NCBI GenBank assembly: GCA_017405945.1
Contig: JAFQZL010000034.1
Coordinates: 32,462-96,461 of the forward strand
DNA from: Acidaminococcaceae bacterium
GTDB lineage: Bacteria > Bacillota > Negativicutes > Acidaminococcales > Acidaminococcaceae
DNA length: 64,000 bases
Reading direction: 5' to 3'
Positions 55,201 to 63,006 of the stretch are shown here, piece by piece. The notes beneath the pieces are model-generated. The model did no database searches. It worked only from the letters and a program-made list of their open reading frames with translations, and was not told the origin of the DNA. A program made the position numbers and the translations under genes. Position 1 is the first letter of the stretch, and each line of letters starts with the position of its first letter.

Positions 55201-58200
55201 AGTGTTATCAGAGATACTGGCGCGTCAGCAACTAAGACCGTTGGGATGAATTTCACAGATAATGGTGACAACGGTAGCGGCTTCATTTTTGTTGGCACAG
55301 TTAACGGGCATGTGGAAGCGGCGGCAGATAAAGTGAATTATGTTGTGGACGGCGTAACGTTGAACAATGTTAATCTTGCAACATGGACCGGTACGGCATA
55401 TAATATCGCTTCTGCAGATAACTGGGTGTTGTCAACGGGCACTGATAATAAAGTGAATGCAACATTAGATACATCCAGCTTTGCGTTACCAACTGGTATG
55501 ACGCTGGCAACCGGTGAAAAGAAGGTCATTATTACTGCTGATGGGACAGACTATTTTAAGGATATCATAATTACAGGTACGAATATGTGGAAGGCGGGGG
55601 ACTCCGATTCTTCGATTCCATTGGACTCAACTGCAGTAAATGGTGTGTCAGTGACCGGAACACAGACGCAAGGCGGTATCAAGGTAAACGAATTAAATAC
55701 AAGTCAGATTATATATGAATCTTCTAAGAAGAATGTTACAGGTATTACTCTTGGTACAGTACCGGTATTTACAAACGGAGGTACTGCTGCCCGTACGTTT
55801 GACAGTGAACATGATGTAAGCAATGCGACAATTACCGCGACGAATTTAGGATTTGCAGATACAAGCCCTATGGAAGCCGGCGACACCATGACGATTGTGG
55901 ACGCAACTGATGCGATAACATATGCGGCAAGCGGGCAAACGTTGAAAGATTTTGATACCGTAACCTATTCTGATGTGGCTTTTACCGATACGATTACAGA
56001 TCCTACTAACAGCTCGACGACCGATACGATTGCTTTTGCAGGAAAGCATACAGACACGCTTTCACTGAATGCGGCAAAGACGAAACTGATATATACGGTT
56101 GGCGACAAGGTGGTTGATACGGCAACGTTAAGCGGGCCGATCACCTGGAGTGATGGCGGAACGTATTACACAAACGGAACGGCGGCGAATCAGAAAAATC
56201 GGAATTCAGTATTTACATTTAATGAAAGTTCCACGTTTGATATTTCCGGTGTGAAGTTCAGTACAACGGATGATCCCTTGGCAGGTGCTACCAAGACCAT
56301 GACGCTGATCGGTGGTAATACGATTGATTCTGTTGCCAAAAATGTTGCCGGAACGATTACGAATGGCACACCTGAATCCTTTGATGTTTCGCTTACCAAA
56401 AACAACACATTATTGGCTGCTTCAGCTTCCGGTTCTGCAGCGATTGATAGTGGTGATTTGAATTTTACAGTAACCGGCGTTGCGATTGACAAGATTAATG
56501 TGACGAGCATTACTGGAGATGCGGACACGGTACCTACAGGCTGGACGCTGGCAAAAGATGCTGATGATAAAGTAATCGCTACTGTGGAAACAGATGAATT
56601 GAGCGTTTCAGATCCTTCCGGTTTGAAACCCGGTGAAACAAAAGTTATTATAGAAGCGGCTGCCGGTTCTACAGATTATTTTAAGGATGTGACAGTAAAT
56701 GGAGGTTATGCATGGAAAGCTGACGGCAGCAATATAACCTCTGATCTTGACATCGGCGGTGTGGCGATTACCGGCACACAGACCAAAGGCGGCGTGAAAG
56801 TAGACGACGCCAACAAGAGCCAGCTTATTTACGAAGAGACGAAGAAAACTGTGACAGGCATCACACTGGGCGAAGTAACCTTTGCAAAGGATGGAACAGC
56901 CCGTGCTTTTGACAACACCTACGACGCAACGGGCGCGACCATCAATGGGGATAACCTGAAGTTTACGGAAGCAAGTGCGGCTTCCATGGAAACGGGCGAT
57001 ACCATGACAATCCTGGACGCCAGCGCCGCATTTAAATCCGGTGGCGCCGCGTTGGTTGAGTTTGCGGACAAGAGTTATACGGTTGCGTTCTCTGAGACGA
57101 ATACGGATCAGAACGTAACCATCGCAGGCACGCATTCCGATACGCTGTCGCAGGATGCGGCGAAGACGAAGCTGACCTACACGGTGGGCACAAAAGATGT
57201 GAATACGGTTGCATTGGGCAAGGTTGATTTTGTAAAAGGTTCTACCCTGTTTGACCGCAGCGGCGCGGGATATAATTATGCCGGAGTGGCGGCGTTAGGA
57301 ACGGACGGGTTTGCGGTTTCCTACGCAAGTCCGGAAACGGTGGCGACAGGCGACAGCATGACGCTGCTGCAGGCTAACGCTAAACTGAAAGATATGGCAG
57401 AGAAGGTGAAGCAGACTTCGTACAGCTTTGCACCGGTAAGCGGCGTGACAGTTGACGCAACGGTTACAGGAAGCCTGGAGGCAAAAGGCGGGAACGTTAC
57501 CTATACGGCAACAGCTAACCAGGCTTCGAAACTGACCTTCACCAATGTGAACTGGAAGGACAGCGGCGCGTTGATGACGCGTCCTTCTAACATTACATTC
57601 GCAGGCGCGGATGTAGATACTGCGAAGATTCATTTCCAAAATGTGAAAGAACTGGACGCAAATAAAAAGATGACGCTGGTGTCTGATTTTGGCGACAGCG
57701 TAGGAACCATTACCGGTACGAAGTACACGGTGGGCGCCGGTCTGGAAGGCGAAGGCGCGGCATCCCTGTCCGGCAGTGATCTGATTTTCACGACAAAGAC
57801 AGGCGCCAAGGATTTAGCGGCCCAGGAGCAGACCCATAACACGCTGATGGTGATGGAAGCAGGCATGGCCGTGCTGGCGGCAGGCAACGAGTATGTGGGG
57901 CAGGCGATGGCAGGACTTGCGGATCCTCAGAATGCGGATTTGGACGGAACCGTAATCGCTGCTTCCATGGGTGGCAGCAGGTCCAGATACAAGACCGGCA
58001 GTCATGTGAATTCCAACAACTGGAACGTGGCGACAGCTGTGGGTTCCAAACGGGATTTAGAGAAGGGCTCGCTGGAGTGGGGCGTCTTCGGAGAATACGG
58101 AAAATCCAACTACACGCTGCATGGCAATGCGGGCCGGGGCGATGGGGATTCGCATTATGCCGGCGGCGGCCTGATGGCGAAATGGACAAACAAGCATGAT

Positions 58201-58737
58201 GTGTATACGGAAGCCAGCGTGCGCCTGGGCCGTTTGAAGGACACCGCGAGCAGCCTGTTGTGGGATGCAGCGGGCAACGGCTACGGCTATGACGTGCACG
58301 CCAATTATTTCGGCGCCCATGTGGGCATTGGCAAGGTCATCCACTACAAAGGCGGAAAGAGCCTCGACGTGTACGGGAAGTATTTCTATACCAAACGTGA
58401 CGGGGTGGACTTTGCCTCGGGCGGCAACAACTACAGCCTGGACAGCGTGGCCAGCAGCATTCTGCGTGTGGGCGCCCGGTACGGAACGACGGATAAGAAG
58501 TGGAACTGGTACGGCGGCCTGGCCTACGAGTACGAGTTTGACGGCAAGTCCGAAGGCACGGTGGACGGCGTGGCGATCCGTTCGGCCAGCATTAAGGGAA
58601 GCAGCGTACGGGGTGAGGTCGGTATGCGCATGAGCGCCACGAAGACCAATCCGTGGCAGACAGACATCAGCATCTACGGTTACGGCGGCAGGCATCGTGG
58701 TTTTGGCGGCAGCGTGAACGTGGCGTATATGTTCTAA
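52210..58737 (+). CDS. Giant autotransporter (type Va secretion) with beta-helix passenger
   Basis: 2175 residues. Residues 1-30 (MNKIYKVIWSKVRNCYVAVS...) are an extended signal peptide region; the signal ends near residue 65 (VAWG). Residues about 140-560 repeat a 'VYGGYS-x-N...NTVTI-x-G' unit, a beta-helix-like passenger. Residues about 590-1860 contain long repeated modules ('VTGITLG...GDTMTI', 'TKLTYTVG'). A roughly 300-residue beta-barrel follows from 'AAQEQTHNTLMVMEAGMAVLAAG' and ends in Phe, as outer-membrane barrels do. Codon use is uneven: about 52.43-56.74 kb is AT-rich while the two ends match the genome. EAGG-like GGAG precedes the ATG. Likely role: surface adhesin or interaction factor. 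Confidence 0.93.
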   Translation: MNKIYKVIWSKVRNCYVAVSEIAKRNGKNCTSVNCGTKANRGRVGAVLAIALSLSMVGGGVAWGENRIIEVQNPSPVTSDETNYWCHELIFPSGSGAGTGVNFTVGNGGKIKFVYSENSGNTIKINNGGEVTYSGGGSASYWPANGYFGPGILGGVSNNKVEIAGTVNGAVAGGFSVNSSVSNNSVEIKNTAALKYGYSDTHIYGGYSVNSTAESNEVTFGATDYEGNIVNTGYIVCGGYSKNGSAKTNTVTINGKVPGKVYGGFSNSNGEATGNHVYLNSGEAYSVYGGYTDSTSSSHSANENEVTIQGTVTSDVNGGNAYYGNASSNKVYIKSGASAQKVAGGSAREYGSAETNTVEISGGTVSDIVMGGFSQRGIAGGDTKVKGNTVTISAGSVTNHVYGGYSPNNETNNKAIYNTVEIKGGTIGGASKSIYGGYAGKTAQYNIVTITDGTVTADVYGGYSKNSAALNNSVTIKETGEVTGNVYGGSGSGANYNTVTINGVTVTGDVYGGYNSGSSANNTAYNTVELNGASVNGSITGGTYDKNGNTLFLSGAGNTVTGDINKFATINIADSVAWNSGTTVLSAKKYDDGALSKPQLNITEATGLSGATTYGTMTLLATTNTNTNLSGIKLKYNDGDPVTLSATAATPKLSQVVKASTGLAVGKTNENNGVTFTYDEKEHVVALDSANSYKNVLYKIADNVTGVTFGNMTWGTGRTLETGHHFAFEGAAIDASNLEFAKLEEGALSWFNSPSIKTGTEMSLLANATGITAGNSITQPTTGKGTVSIQLPCAGMFVDATAKGTVSAGSDVVKYVVDEVKVGKLTLGETDWADSYGLSFGNWGWTLASDAVIDATNMTYKKTYTIKKVGDKHSVVGLNVTGTASINNIIMPSSGKVAVPNTVNSDSAITFDATAYGEVIFEDNTVKTKITSVALDKVTLGTYSWGTSKNMPDSSWTASASTTIDDTNFAYTGNANTKLKQNDTAVILNATGLTTSSSVIRDTGASATKTVGMNFTDNGDNGSGFIFVGTVNGHVEAAADKVNYVVDGVTLNNVNLATWTGTAYNIASADNWVLSTGTDNKVNATLDTSSFALPTGMTLATGEKKVIITADGTDYFKDIIITGTNMWKAGDSDSSIPLDSTAVNGVSVTGTQTQGGIKVNELNTSQIIYESSKKNVTGITLGTVPVFTNGGTAARTFDSEHDVSNATITATNLGFADTSPMEAGDTMTIVDATDAITYAASGQTLKDFDTVTYSDVAFTDTITDPTNSSTTDTIAFAGKHTDTLSLNAAKTKLIYTVGDKVVDTATLSGPITWSDGGTYYTNGTAANQKNRNSVFTFNESSTFDISGVKFSTTDDPLAGATKTMTLIGGNTIDSVAKNVAGTITNGTPESFDVSLTKNNTLLAASASGSAAIDSGDLNFTVTGVAIDKINVTSITGDADTVPTGWTLAKDADDKVIATVETDELSVSDPSGLKPGETKVIIEAAAGSTDYFKDVTVNGGYAWKADGSNITSDLDIGGVAITGTQTKGGVKVDDANKSQLIYEETKKTVTGITLGEVTFAKDGTARAFDNTYDATGATINGDNLKFTEASAASMETGDTMTILDASAAFKSGGAALVEFADKSYTVAFSETNTDQNVTIAGTHSDTLSQDAAKTKLTYTVGTKDVNTVALGKVDFVKGSTLFDRSGAGYNYAGVAALGTDGFAVSYASPETVATGDSMTLLQANAKLKDMAEKVKQTSYSFAPVSGVTVDATVTGSLEAKGGNVTYTATANQASKLTFTNVNWKDSGALMTRPSNITFAGADVDTAKIHFQNVKELDANKKMTLVSDFGDSVGTITGTKYTVGAGLEGEGAASLSGSDLIFTTKTGAKDLAAQEQTHNTLMVMEAGMAVLAAGNEYVGQAMAGLADPQNADLDGTVIAASMGGSRSRYKTGSHVNSNNWNVATAVGSKRDLEKGSLEWGVFGEYGKSNYTLHGNAGRGDGDSHYAGGGLMAKWTNKHDVYTEASVRLGRLKDTASSLLWDAAGNGYGYDVHANYFGAHVGIGKVIHYKGGKSLDVYGKYFYTKRDGVDFASGGNNYSLDSVASSILRVGARYGTTDKKWNWYGGLAYEYEFDGKSEGTVDGVAIRSASIKGSSVRGEVGMRMSATKTNPWQTDISIYGYGGRHRGFGGSVNVAYMF

Positions 58738-58753
58738 GACAGCATAAGCAAGA

Positions 58754-58789
58754 AAAACGAGGAGTGGATTATTCCCGCTCCTCGTTTTT
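58754..58789 (+). terminator. Terminator of the autotransporter
   Basis: The stem AAAACGAGGAG/CTCCTCGTTTT is followed by T, 17 bases past the stop. Confidence 0.92.
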
Positions 58790-58824
58790 ATTATTTTCTC
58801 TTCTTGCCGTATATCCAACTAAGC

Positions 58825-58855
58825 AATCCGGGGGAAAAAACACCCGGATTTTTTT
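58825..58855 (+). terminator. Second, backup terminator
   Basis: The stem AATCCGGG (58825-58832)/CCCGGATT (58843-58850) is followed by T to 58855. Tandem terminators after a highly expressed gene fit the context. Confidence 0.85.
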
Positions 58856-58890
58856 CGCCAGACCGCATGGATACTGGGATCTGACCCCAC

Positions 58891-58995
58891 GCTCTCTTTA
58901 ATATATAAAGATAGGCAGTTTATATGTCTGTACAGGCGAAGCCGTAAGGTACAGAATTCAAACTGCAAGAGAGCAGGGGCATAAAGTTTTGCCCC
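58891..58995. repeat. Nested inverted repeats of unknown nature
   Basis: In the 422-base gap after the autotransporter. GCTCTC (58891) pairs with GAGAGC (58969), GCAGTTT (58915) with AAACTGC (58960), TCTGTAC (58927) with GTACAGA (58949), and GGC-GAA-GCC forms the tip. A further GGGGC/GCCCC hairpin follows (58976-58995). Left of it is GGGATCTGACCCC (58876-58888). It could be an RNA or the relic of a small mobile element; no protein is encoded. Confidence 0.6.
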
Positions 58996-59046
58996 CGAAA
59001 AACGGGCATTGAAGCATGACAACATTTTGCCACTGCAGGAACTATG

Positions 59047-59073
59047 AAAAAAACCGGTCACCAAAGTGACCGG
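59047..59073 (-). terminator. Terminator of the TauE-like gene
   Basis: On the minus strand CCGGTCAC-TTTG-GTGACCGG is followed by seven T. It lies about 85 bases past the stop; 59074-59159 holds nothing I recognise. Confidence 0.92.
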
Positions 59074-59159
59074 AAGGAGAATGTTACAGGTTTTGCAGAG
59101 TTGCTCTTCTGAGAAAGTTGTTAGTTAAAACGTCCGTTTAAAACAGAAGAAAGAAACTC

Positions 59160-59906
59160 CTATCGGGTAATCATCAGAATAACGGAAAAAGCCGTGACAA
59201 TCTGGATAAAACGGTGAAAGGACTGGTCAGAAAAACGTTTGACGATGCGCAGGCCGATGCAGGCTCCCAGGCCCAGAAAGGGGAGCATCAGCAGGTTCAG
59301 CCGGAAGCTTTCAAACGTAATGTTATGCCAGACAAGAATCTGAAGGGGAAGCTTCAGGAGGTTTACGACCATGAAAAACCAGGCATTCGTACCGATAAAT
59401 TCCATCTTCTCCTTGCGCATGGAAAGCAGATAGATTGCCATGACCGCCCCTGCGGCGTTGCCGATCATGGTGACAAAGCCGCCCAGAAGACCGAAGAAGG
59501 GGGCGAACCACCAGGCGTGCGCCCACCGGTTCTGACTTCCCGTGAACTCGCTCCACAGCATAACCAGGAGTACGGTCAGTAACGTGATGCCAAGGAGGAA
59601 ACGGAAATCAGAGGCGGGAATCTGGTCATCAACCCAGATGGCGATAAAAAACCCGGCTACCGCGGCGGGGAGCAGCCGTACGACGGCTTTCCAGTCAGCT
59701 TTTTTTCTGAAATAGGAAACGGCTACGATGTCTGCCATGCAGAGCATGGGCAGAATGATGCCCGTAGATTCTTTTGCGCCGAACGCGATGGCCATATAGG
59801 GAACGGTAAGGGCGGTAATGCCCTGGATCCCCGTTTTCGACATGCCGATCAGCACGGCGGACAAACAGATTGTGATCCATTGTGTTATGGTGAGCGCTTC
59901 AATCAT
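59160..59906 (-). CDS. TauE/SafE-family membrane exporter
   Basis: 248 residues with seven to eight hydrophobic helices. 'IGMSKTGIQGITALTVPYMA' and 'GGFVTMIGNAAGAVMAIYLLSMRKEKMEFIGTNAWFFMVVN' are the paired TauE/SafE motifs. Family members export sulfite, sulfoacetate or other small organosulfur anions; no sulfur gene nearby specifies which. ATG 59906 is preferred over the GTG at 59915 because AGGTG lies just upstream of the ATG and overlaps the GTG. Confidence 0.87.
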   Translation of the reverse strand: MIEALTITQWITICLSAVLIGMSKTGIQGITALTVPYMAIAFGAKESTGIILPMLCMADIVAVSYFRKKADWKAVVRLLPAAVAGFFIAIWVDDQIPASDFRFLLGITLLTVLLVMLWSEFTGSQNRWAHAWWFAPFFGLLGGFVTMIGNAAGAVMAIYLLSMRKEKMEFIGTNAWFFMVVNLLKLPLQILVWHNITFESFRLNLLMLPFLGLGACIGLRIVKRFSDQSFHRFIQIVTAFSVILMITR

Positions 59907-59935
59907 TTTTAACACCTGTCTGACAAGAGTTTTGT

Positions 59936-60751
59936 TTATAAGCTGATTTTCAACTCTTTATCTATTTTCATTTCGTCCGGCGTGACCTTGCACGTATAGG
60001 CCAGTAATTGCACGCCGGCCTTTTGGGCATCGCACAGCGCATCCGCAAACTGCGGGTGCGTTTTTCTGTTGGGGGTGAAGTACTGCGCGCGTTCCATTTG
60101 CACGACAAAAAGGACGTACGTCTCAAATCCTTCTTCAAGGCACCGGATCAGTTCGCGGACGTGTTTCACGCCCCGTTCCGTCGGCGCGTCGGGAAAAAGG
60201 ACGACGCCGTTGTCTTCCAGCGTGACGCCCTTGACTTCCAGGAAAATTTTGCGGGGGTGGGTTGTTTCATTTTCTGCCGGCGTCGGGGCGGTGCCAGTCC
60301 GTTTCGTTTCTGTTTTGCATTCCAGATAAAAATCGAAACGGGAGTTGCCGTATTTGTATTCCGGTTTCATGTAATCAATATTTCCGAAGAGAGACGCGCC
60401 GGACCGCAGCCATTCTTTTACGGCGGCGTTGGGAGCCTGCGAATCCATGTTGACAAGGAGCGTGCTGTGTGCTTCAGGAGTGCCCTTAACACGTTGAGAA
60501 GGAATTCCGGCGTTTGCAAAAATGGTTTGGCTTTCGATTATTTTTTCCACTGCAATCAAATCATATTTTGTTTTACGCTGCGGGTTATCGCTTACGGCAC
60601 AGTAAACGGTACATCCGGGGATTAACAGTTCGCGGCAGCGGCCGGTGTTTTTCACGTGACAGACCTCTTCTTTTCCGCTGATAAGCACATGGGCGATGAA
60701 ACGGTTGGGACGTTGCAGGAATGTTCCGGGCACAACCTGGTTGTATTTCAT
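59936..60751 (-). CDS. sfsA: SfsA-family DNA/RNA nuclease-like protein
   Basis: 271 residues. 'GTFLQRPNRFIAHVLISGKEEVCHVKNTGRCRELLIPG' is the SfsA start, and 'EVKGVTLE' and 'FPDAPTERGVKHVRELI' carry the PD-(D/E)XK-like acidic and Lys residues. The original name, sugar fermentation stimulation, reflects a multicopy effect in E. coli; the biochemical role is unsettled. An insertion of about 20 residues between 'DFYLECKTETKR' and 'HPRKIFLEVKG' makes it longer than usual (about 230). GAAAGGT precedes the ATG. It is 29 bases upstream of the TauE gene, likely one operon. Confidence 0.92.
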   Translation of the reverse strand: MKYNQVVPGTFLQRPNRFIAHVLISGKEEVCHVKNTGRCRELLIPGCTVYCAVSDNPQRKTKYDLIAVEKIIESQTIFANAGIPSQRVKGTPEAHSTLLVNMDSQAPNAAVKEWLRSGASLFGNIDYMKPEYKYGNSRFDFYLECKTETKRTGTAPTPAENETTHPRKIFLEVKGVTLEDNGVVLFPDAPTERGVKHVRELIRCLEEGFETYVLFVVQMERAQYFTPNRKTHPQFADALCDAQKAGVQLLAYTCKVTPDEMKIDKELKISL

Positions 60752-60901
60752 GGCACGTTACCTTTCTTTATTATAGTTAAAGAGTATGATATAATATAAC
60801 GATAAGGCATTTAACAGAAAATGTAAAGGGCGTAATGTATCAGACAGTATGTAACTGCAACGTGCAGAGTAACGCAAGTTAACAGGAAACGTGAGGAAAC
60901 T

Positions 60902-62125
60902 ATGCGAAACTATCCGAAGTTTTATATAACAAAAAAGGGCGAGCGCACGGCCCGGGGCGGGCATCCCTGGGTGTACGGGGAAGAAGTGACACGGGTGGAC
61001 GGCAGTTATGCCAACGGCGACCTGGTGGACGTGGTGACGGACAAAGGAAAATATCTGGGCACCGGTTTTGTCAATGATAACAGCAAAATCCGGGTGCGCA
61101 TCCTCAGTACCAACACCAATGACAAATTTGATGAAGCCTTTTGGGAACGGCGGCTGCAATACGCGCTGAATTACCGCAAAACGGTGATGCCCGGGGACGA
61201 TTTTAAATGCTGCCGTTTGATTTTCGGGGAAGCGGATCAGTTTCCGGGGTGGACGGTAGACCGCTACAACAATCTGCTGGTGATTCAAACGTTGTCTTTG
61301 GGAATTGAACAACGCAAACATATGCTCATTCCGTTGTTGGTAAAGCTGTTACGCAAAGACGGCGAAACCATCACCGGCGTGTATGAGCGGAACGATGTAA
61401 AAATCCGCCTGCTGGAAGGATTGGAAGAAGGAAAAGGCTGGTTTGAACTGGAAGGCGAAGTTCTTCCCGCGTCCCCTGTGACCAGCATCTGCGAAAATGG
61501 CATAGTTTACGATGTAGATGTGGAGAACGGGCAGAAGACGGGTTTCTTTCTGGATCAGAAATATAACCGGCAGAGCGTGGCGCGTATTGCGAAAGGAAAA
61601 CGCGTGCTGGACTGTTTCACCCATACCGGAAGCTTTGCCCTGAATGCGGCCAAAGGCGGCGCGGCCCATGTGACGGCGGTGGATGTGAGCGGCGAGGCCT
61701 GCCGGATGACAGCGCTGAACGCGGAAAAGAACGGCGTGGCGGACCGGATGGAGGTAGTGCAGGCCGATGTGTTCGCGCTGCTGGACAAACTGGAGGCGGA
61801 ACACTCCCGGGACTACGATTTTATCATTCTGGACCCGCCGGCCTTTACCAAGAGCCGCAAGACGGTGCGGAACGCCACCGCGGGTTACAAAGACATCAAC
61901 ATGAAAGCCATGAAGCTGCTGCCCCGGGGCGGATATCTGGCCACCTGCAGCTGCTCGCATTTCATGAAAGAAGAACTGTTTGTGGAAATGCTGCGCGAAG
62001 CGGCGGCGGAAGCCCATGTACAGCTGCGCCAGATCGAAGCGCGGCAGCAGGCGCCGGACCATCCTGTTTTATGGAACGTGCCGGAGACGAATTACCTGAA
62101 ATTTTATATTTTCCAGGTGGTGTGA
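60902..62125 (+). CDS. rlmI: 23S rRNA (cytosine-C5)-methyltransferase, RlmI-like
   Basis: 407 residues. The N-terminal PUA-like part ('GERTARGGHPWVYGEEV...GKYLGTGFVNDNSKIRVRIL') is followed by the class I SAM domain with 'VLDCFTHTGSFALNAAKGGA' and 'VTAVDVS'. 'LDPPAFTKSRKT' and the Cys-containing 'ATCSCSHFMKEE' are the substrate and SAM motifs. The E. coli enzyme methylates C1962 of 23S rRNA; the site here is by homology. It is divergent from sfsA; the ATG is preceded by GTGAGGA. Confidence 0.92.
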   Translation: MRNYPKFYITKKGERTARGGHPWVYGEEVTRVDGSYANGDLVDVVTDKGKYLGTGFVNDNSKIRVRILSTNTNDKFDEAFWERRLQYALNYRKTVMPGDDFKCCRLIFGEADQFPGWTVDRYNNLLVIQTLSLGIEQRKHMLIPLLVKLLRKDGETITGVYERNDVKIRLLEGLEEGKGWFELEGEVLPASPVTSICENGIVYDVDVENGQKTGFFLDQKYNRQSVARIAKGKRVLDCFTHTGSFALNAAKGGAAHVTAVDVSGEACRMTALNAEKNGVADRMEVVQADVFALLDKLEAEHSRDYDFIILDPPAFTKSRKTVRNATAGYKDINMKAMKLLPRGGYLATCSCSHFMKEELFVEMLREAAAEAHVQLRQIEARQQAPDHPVLWNVPETNYLKFYIFQVV

Positions 62126-62206
62126 CGTTGACTGAGAGAGACTCTGAATCTATGAGTTCATTTGACTGGATAGTGCCGCAATGTAAAGCGGCAGAAAGGA
62201 TTTACC

Positions 62207-62959
62207 ATGAAACTGATTTCCTGGAACGTAAACGGGCTGCGGGCCTGTATGACAAAAGGATTTGCGGATTTTCTGGCGGCGTCGGAAGCGGATATTTTCT
62301 GCGTGCAGGAAACCAAGATGCAGCGGGAACAGGCGACCTTTGATTTCCCCAACTATTTTGAATACTGGAACAGCGCGGAGAAAAAAGGTTATTCCGGCAC
62401 GGCGGTGTTCACGAAGGAAGAGCCGCTTACCGTTACCTACGGTCTTGGTATCGACGAGCATGACCACGAAGGCCGTGTCATCACCTGTGAGTTCCCGGCG
62501 TTTAATCTGGTAAACGTGTACACGCCCAACTCCCAGGACGGACTGACCAGGCTGGCGTACCGGCAGGTGTGGGAAGACGCTTTCCGCAATTATCTGCTGG
62601 AACTGGACGCGAAAAAACCGGTGCTGGTCTGCGGCGATTTGAACGTGGCCCACAATAATATCGATTTGAAAAACTGGAAGACCAACCGGGGCAACGCCGG
62701 CTTTACCGATGAAGAGCGGGGCAAGTTCACGGAACTGCTGGCTGCCGGCTTCACCGATTCCTTCCGCTATCTGTATCCGGATAAAGAAGGTATTTACTCC
62801 TGGTGGTCCTACCGGTTCAAGGCCAGAGAGAAGAACGCCGGTTGGCGAATTGACTACTGGCTGGTGTCCAACCGCTGGCAGGACAAGATTGAAGACAGCC
62901 TGATTTATACGGATGTGTTCGGCAGCGATCATTGCCCGGTAGGATTGTTGTTGAAGTAA
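62207..62959 (+). CDS. xth: Exodeoxyribonuclease III / AP endonuclease
   Basis: 250 residues. Conserved motifs in order: 'SWNVNGLRA' (Asn), 'VQETKMQ' (metal Glu), 'VNVYTPNSQ' (Tyr), 'CGDLNVAHN' (Asp/Asn), 'WRIDYWLVS' and the terminal 'GSDHCPVGL' with catalytic Asp-His. Full length. It cleaves DNA at abasic sites. It is followed 47 bases later by uvrB, giving a small repair cluster, as nth and recQ do elsewhere in the window. The 81 bases before it contain no other gene. Confidence 0.95.
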   Translation: MKLISWNVNGLRACMTKGFADFLAASEADIFCVQETKMQREQATFDFPNYFEYWNSAEKKGYSGTAVFTKEEPLTVTYGLGIDEHDHEGRVITCEFPAFNLVNVYTPNSQDGLTRLAYRQVWEDAFRNYLLELDAKKPVLVCGDLNVAHNNIDLKNWKTNRGNAGFTDEERGKFTELLAAGFTDSFRYLYPDKEGIYSWWSYRFKAREKNAGWRIDYWLVSNRWQDKIEDSLIYTDVFGSDHCPVGLLLK

Positions 62960-63006
62960 GTAACCATATAATTAATGTGAAAACGTTTTAATATATCGAG
63001 GACCCT

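Noticed and set aside
60758..61321. 187-residue minus-strand frame before rlmI
   Set aside because: It mostly overlaps the 5' part of rlmI in antisense and shows no domain or ribosome site.
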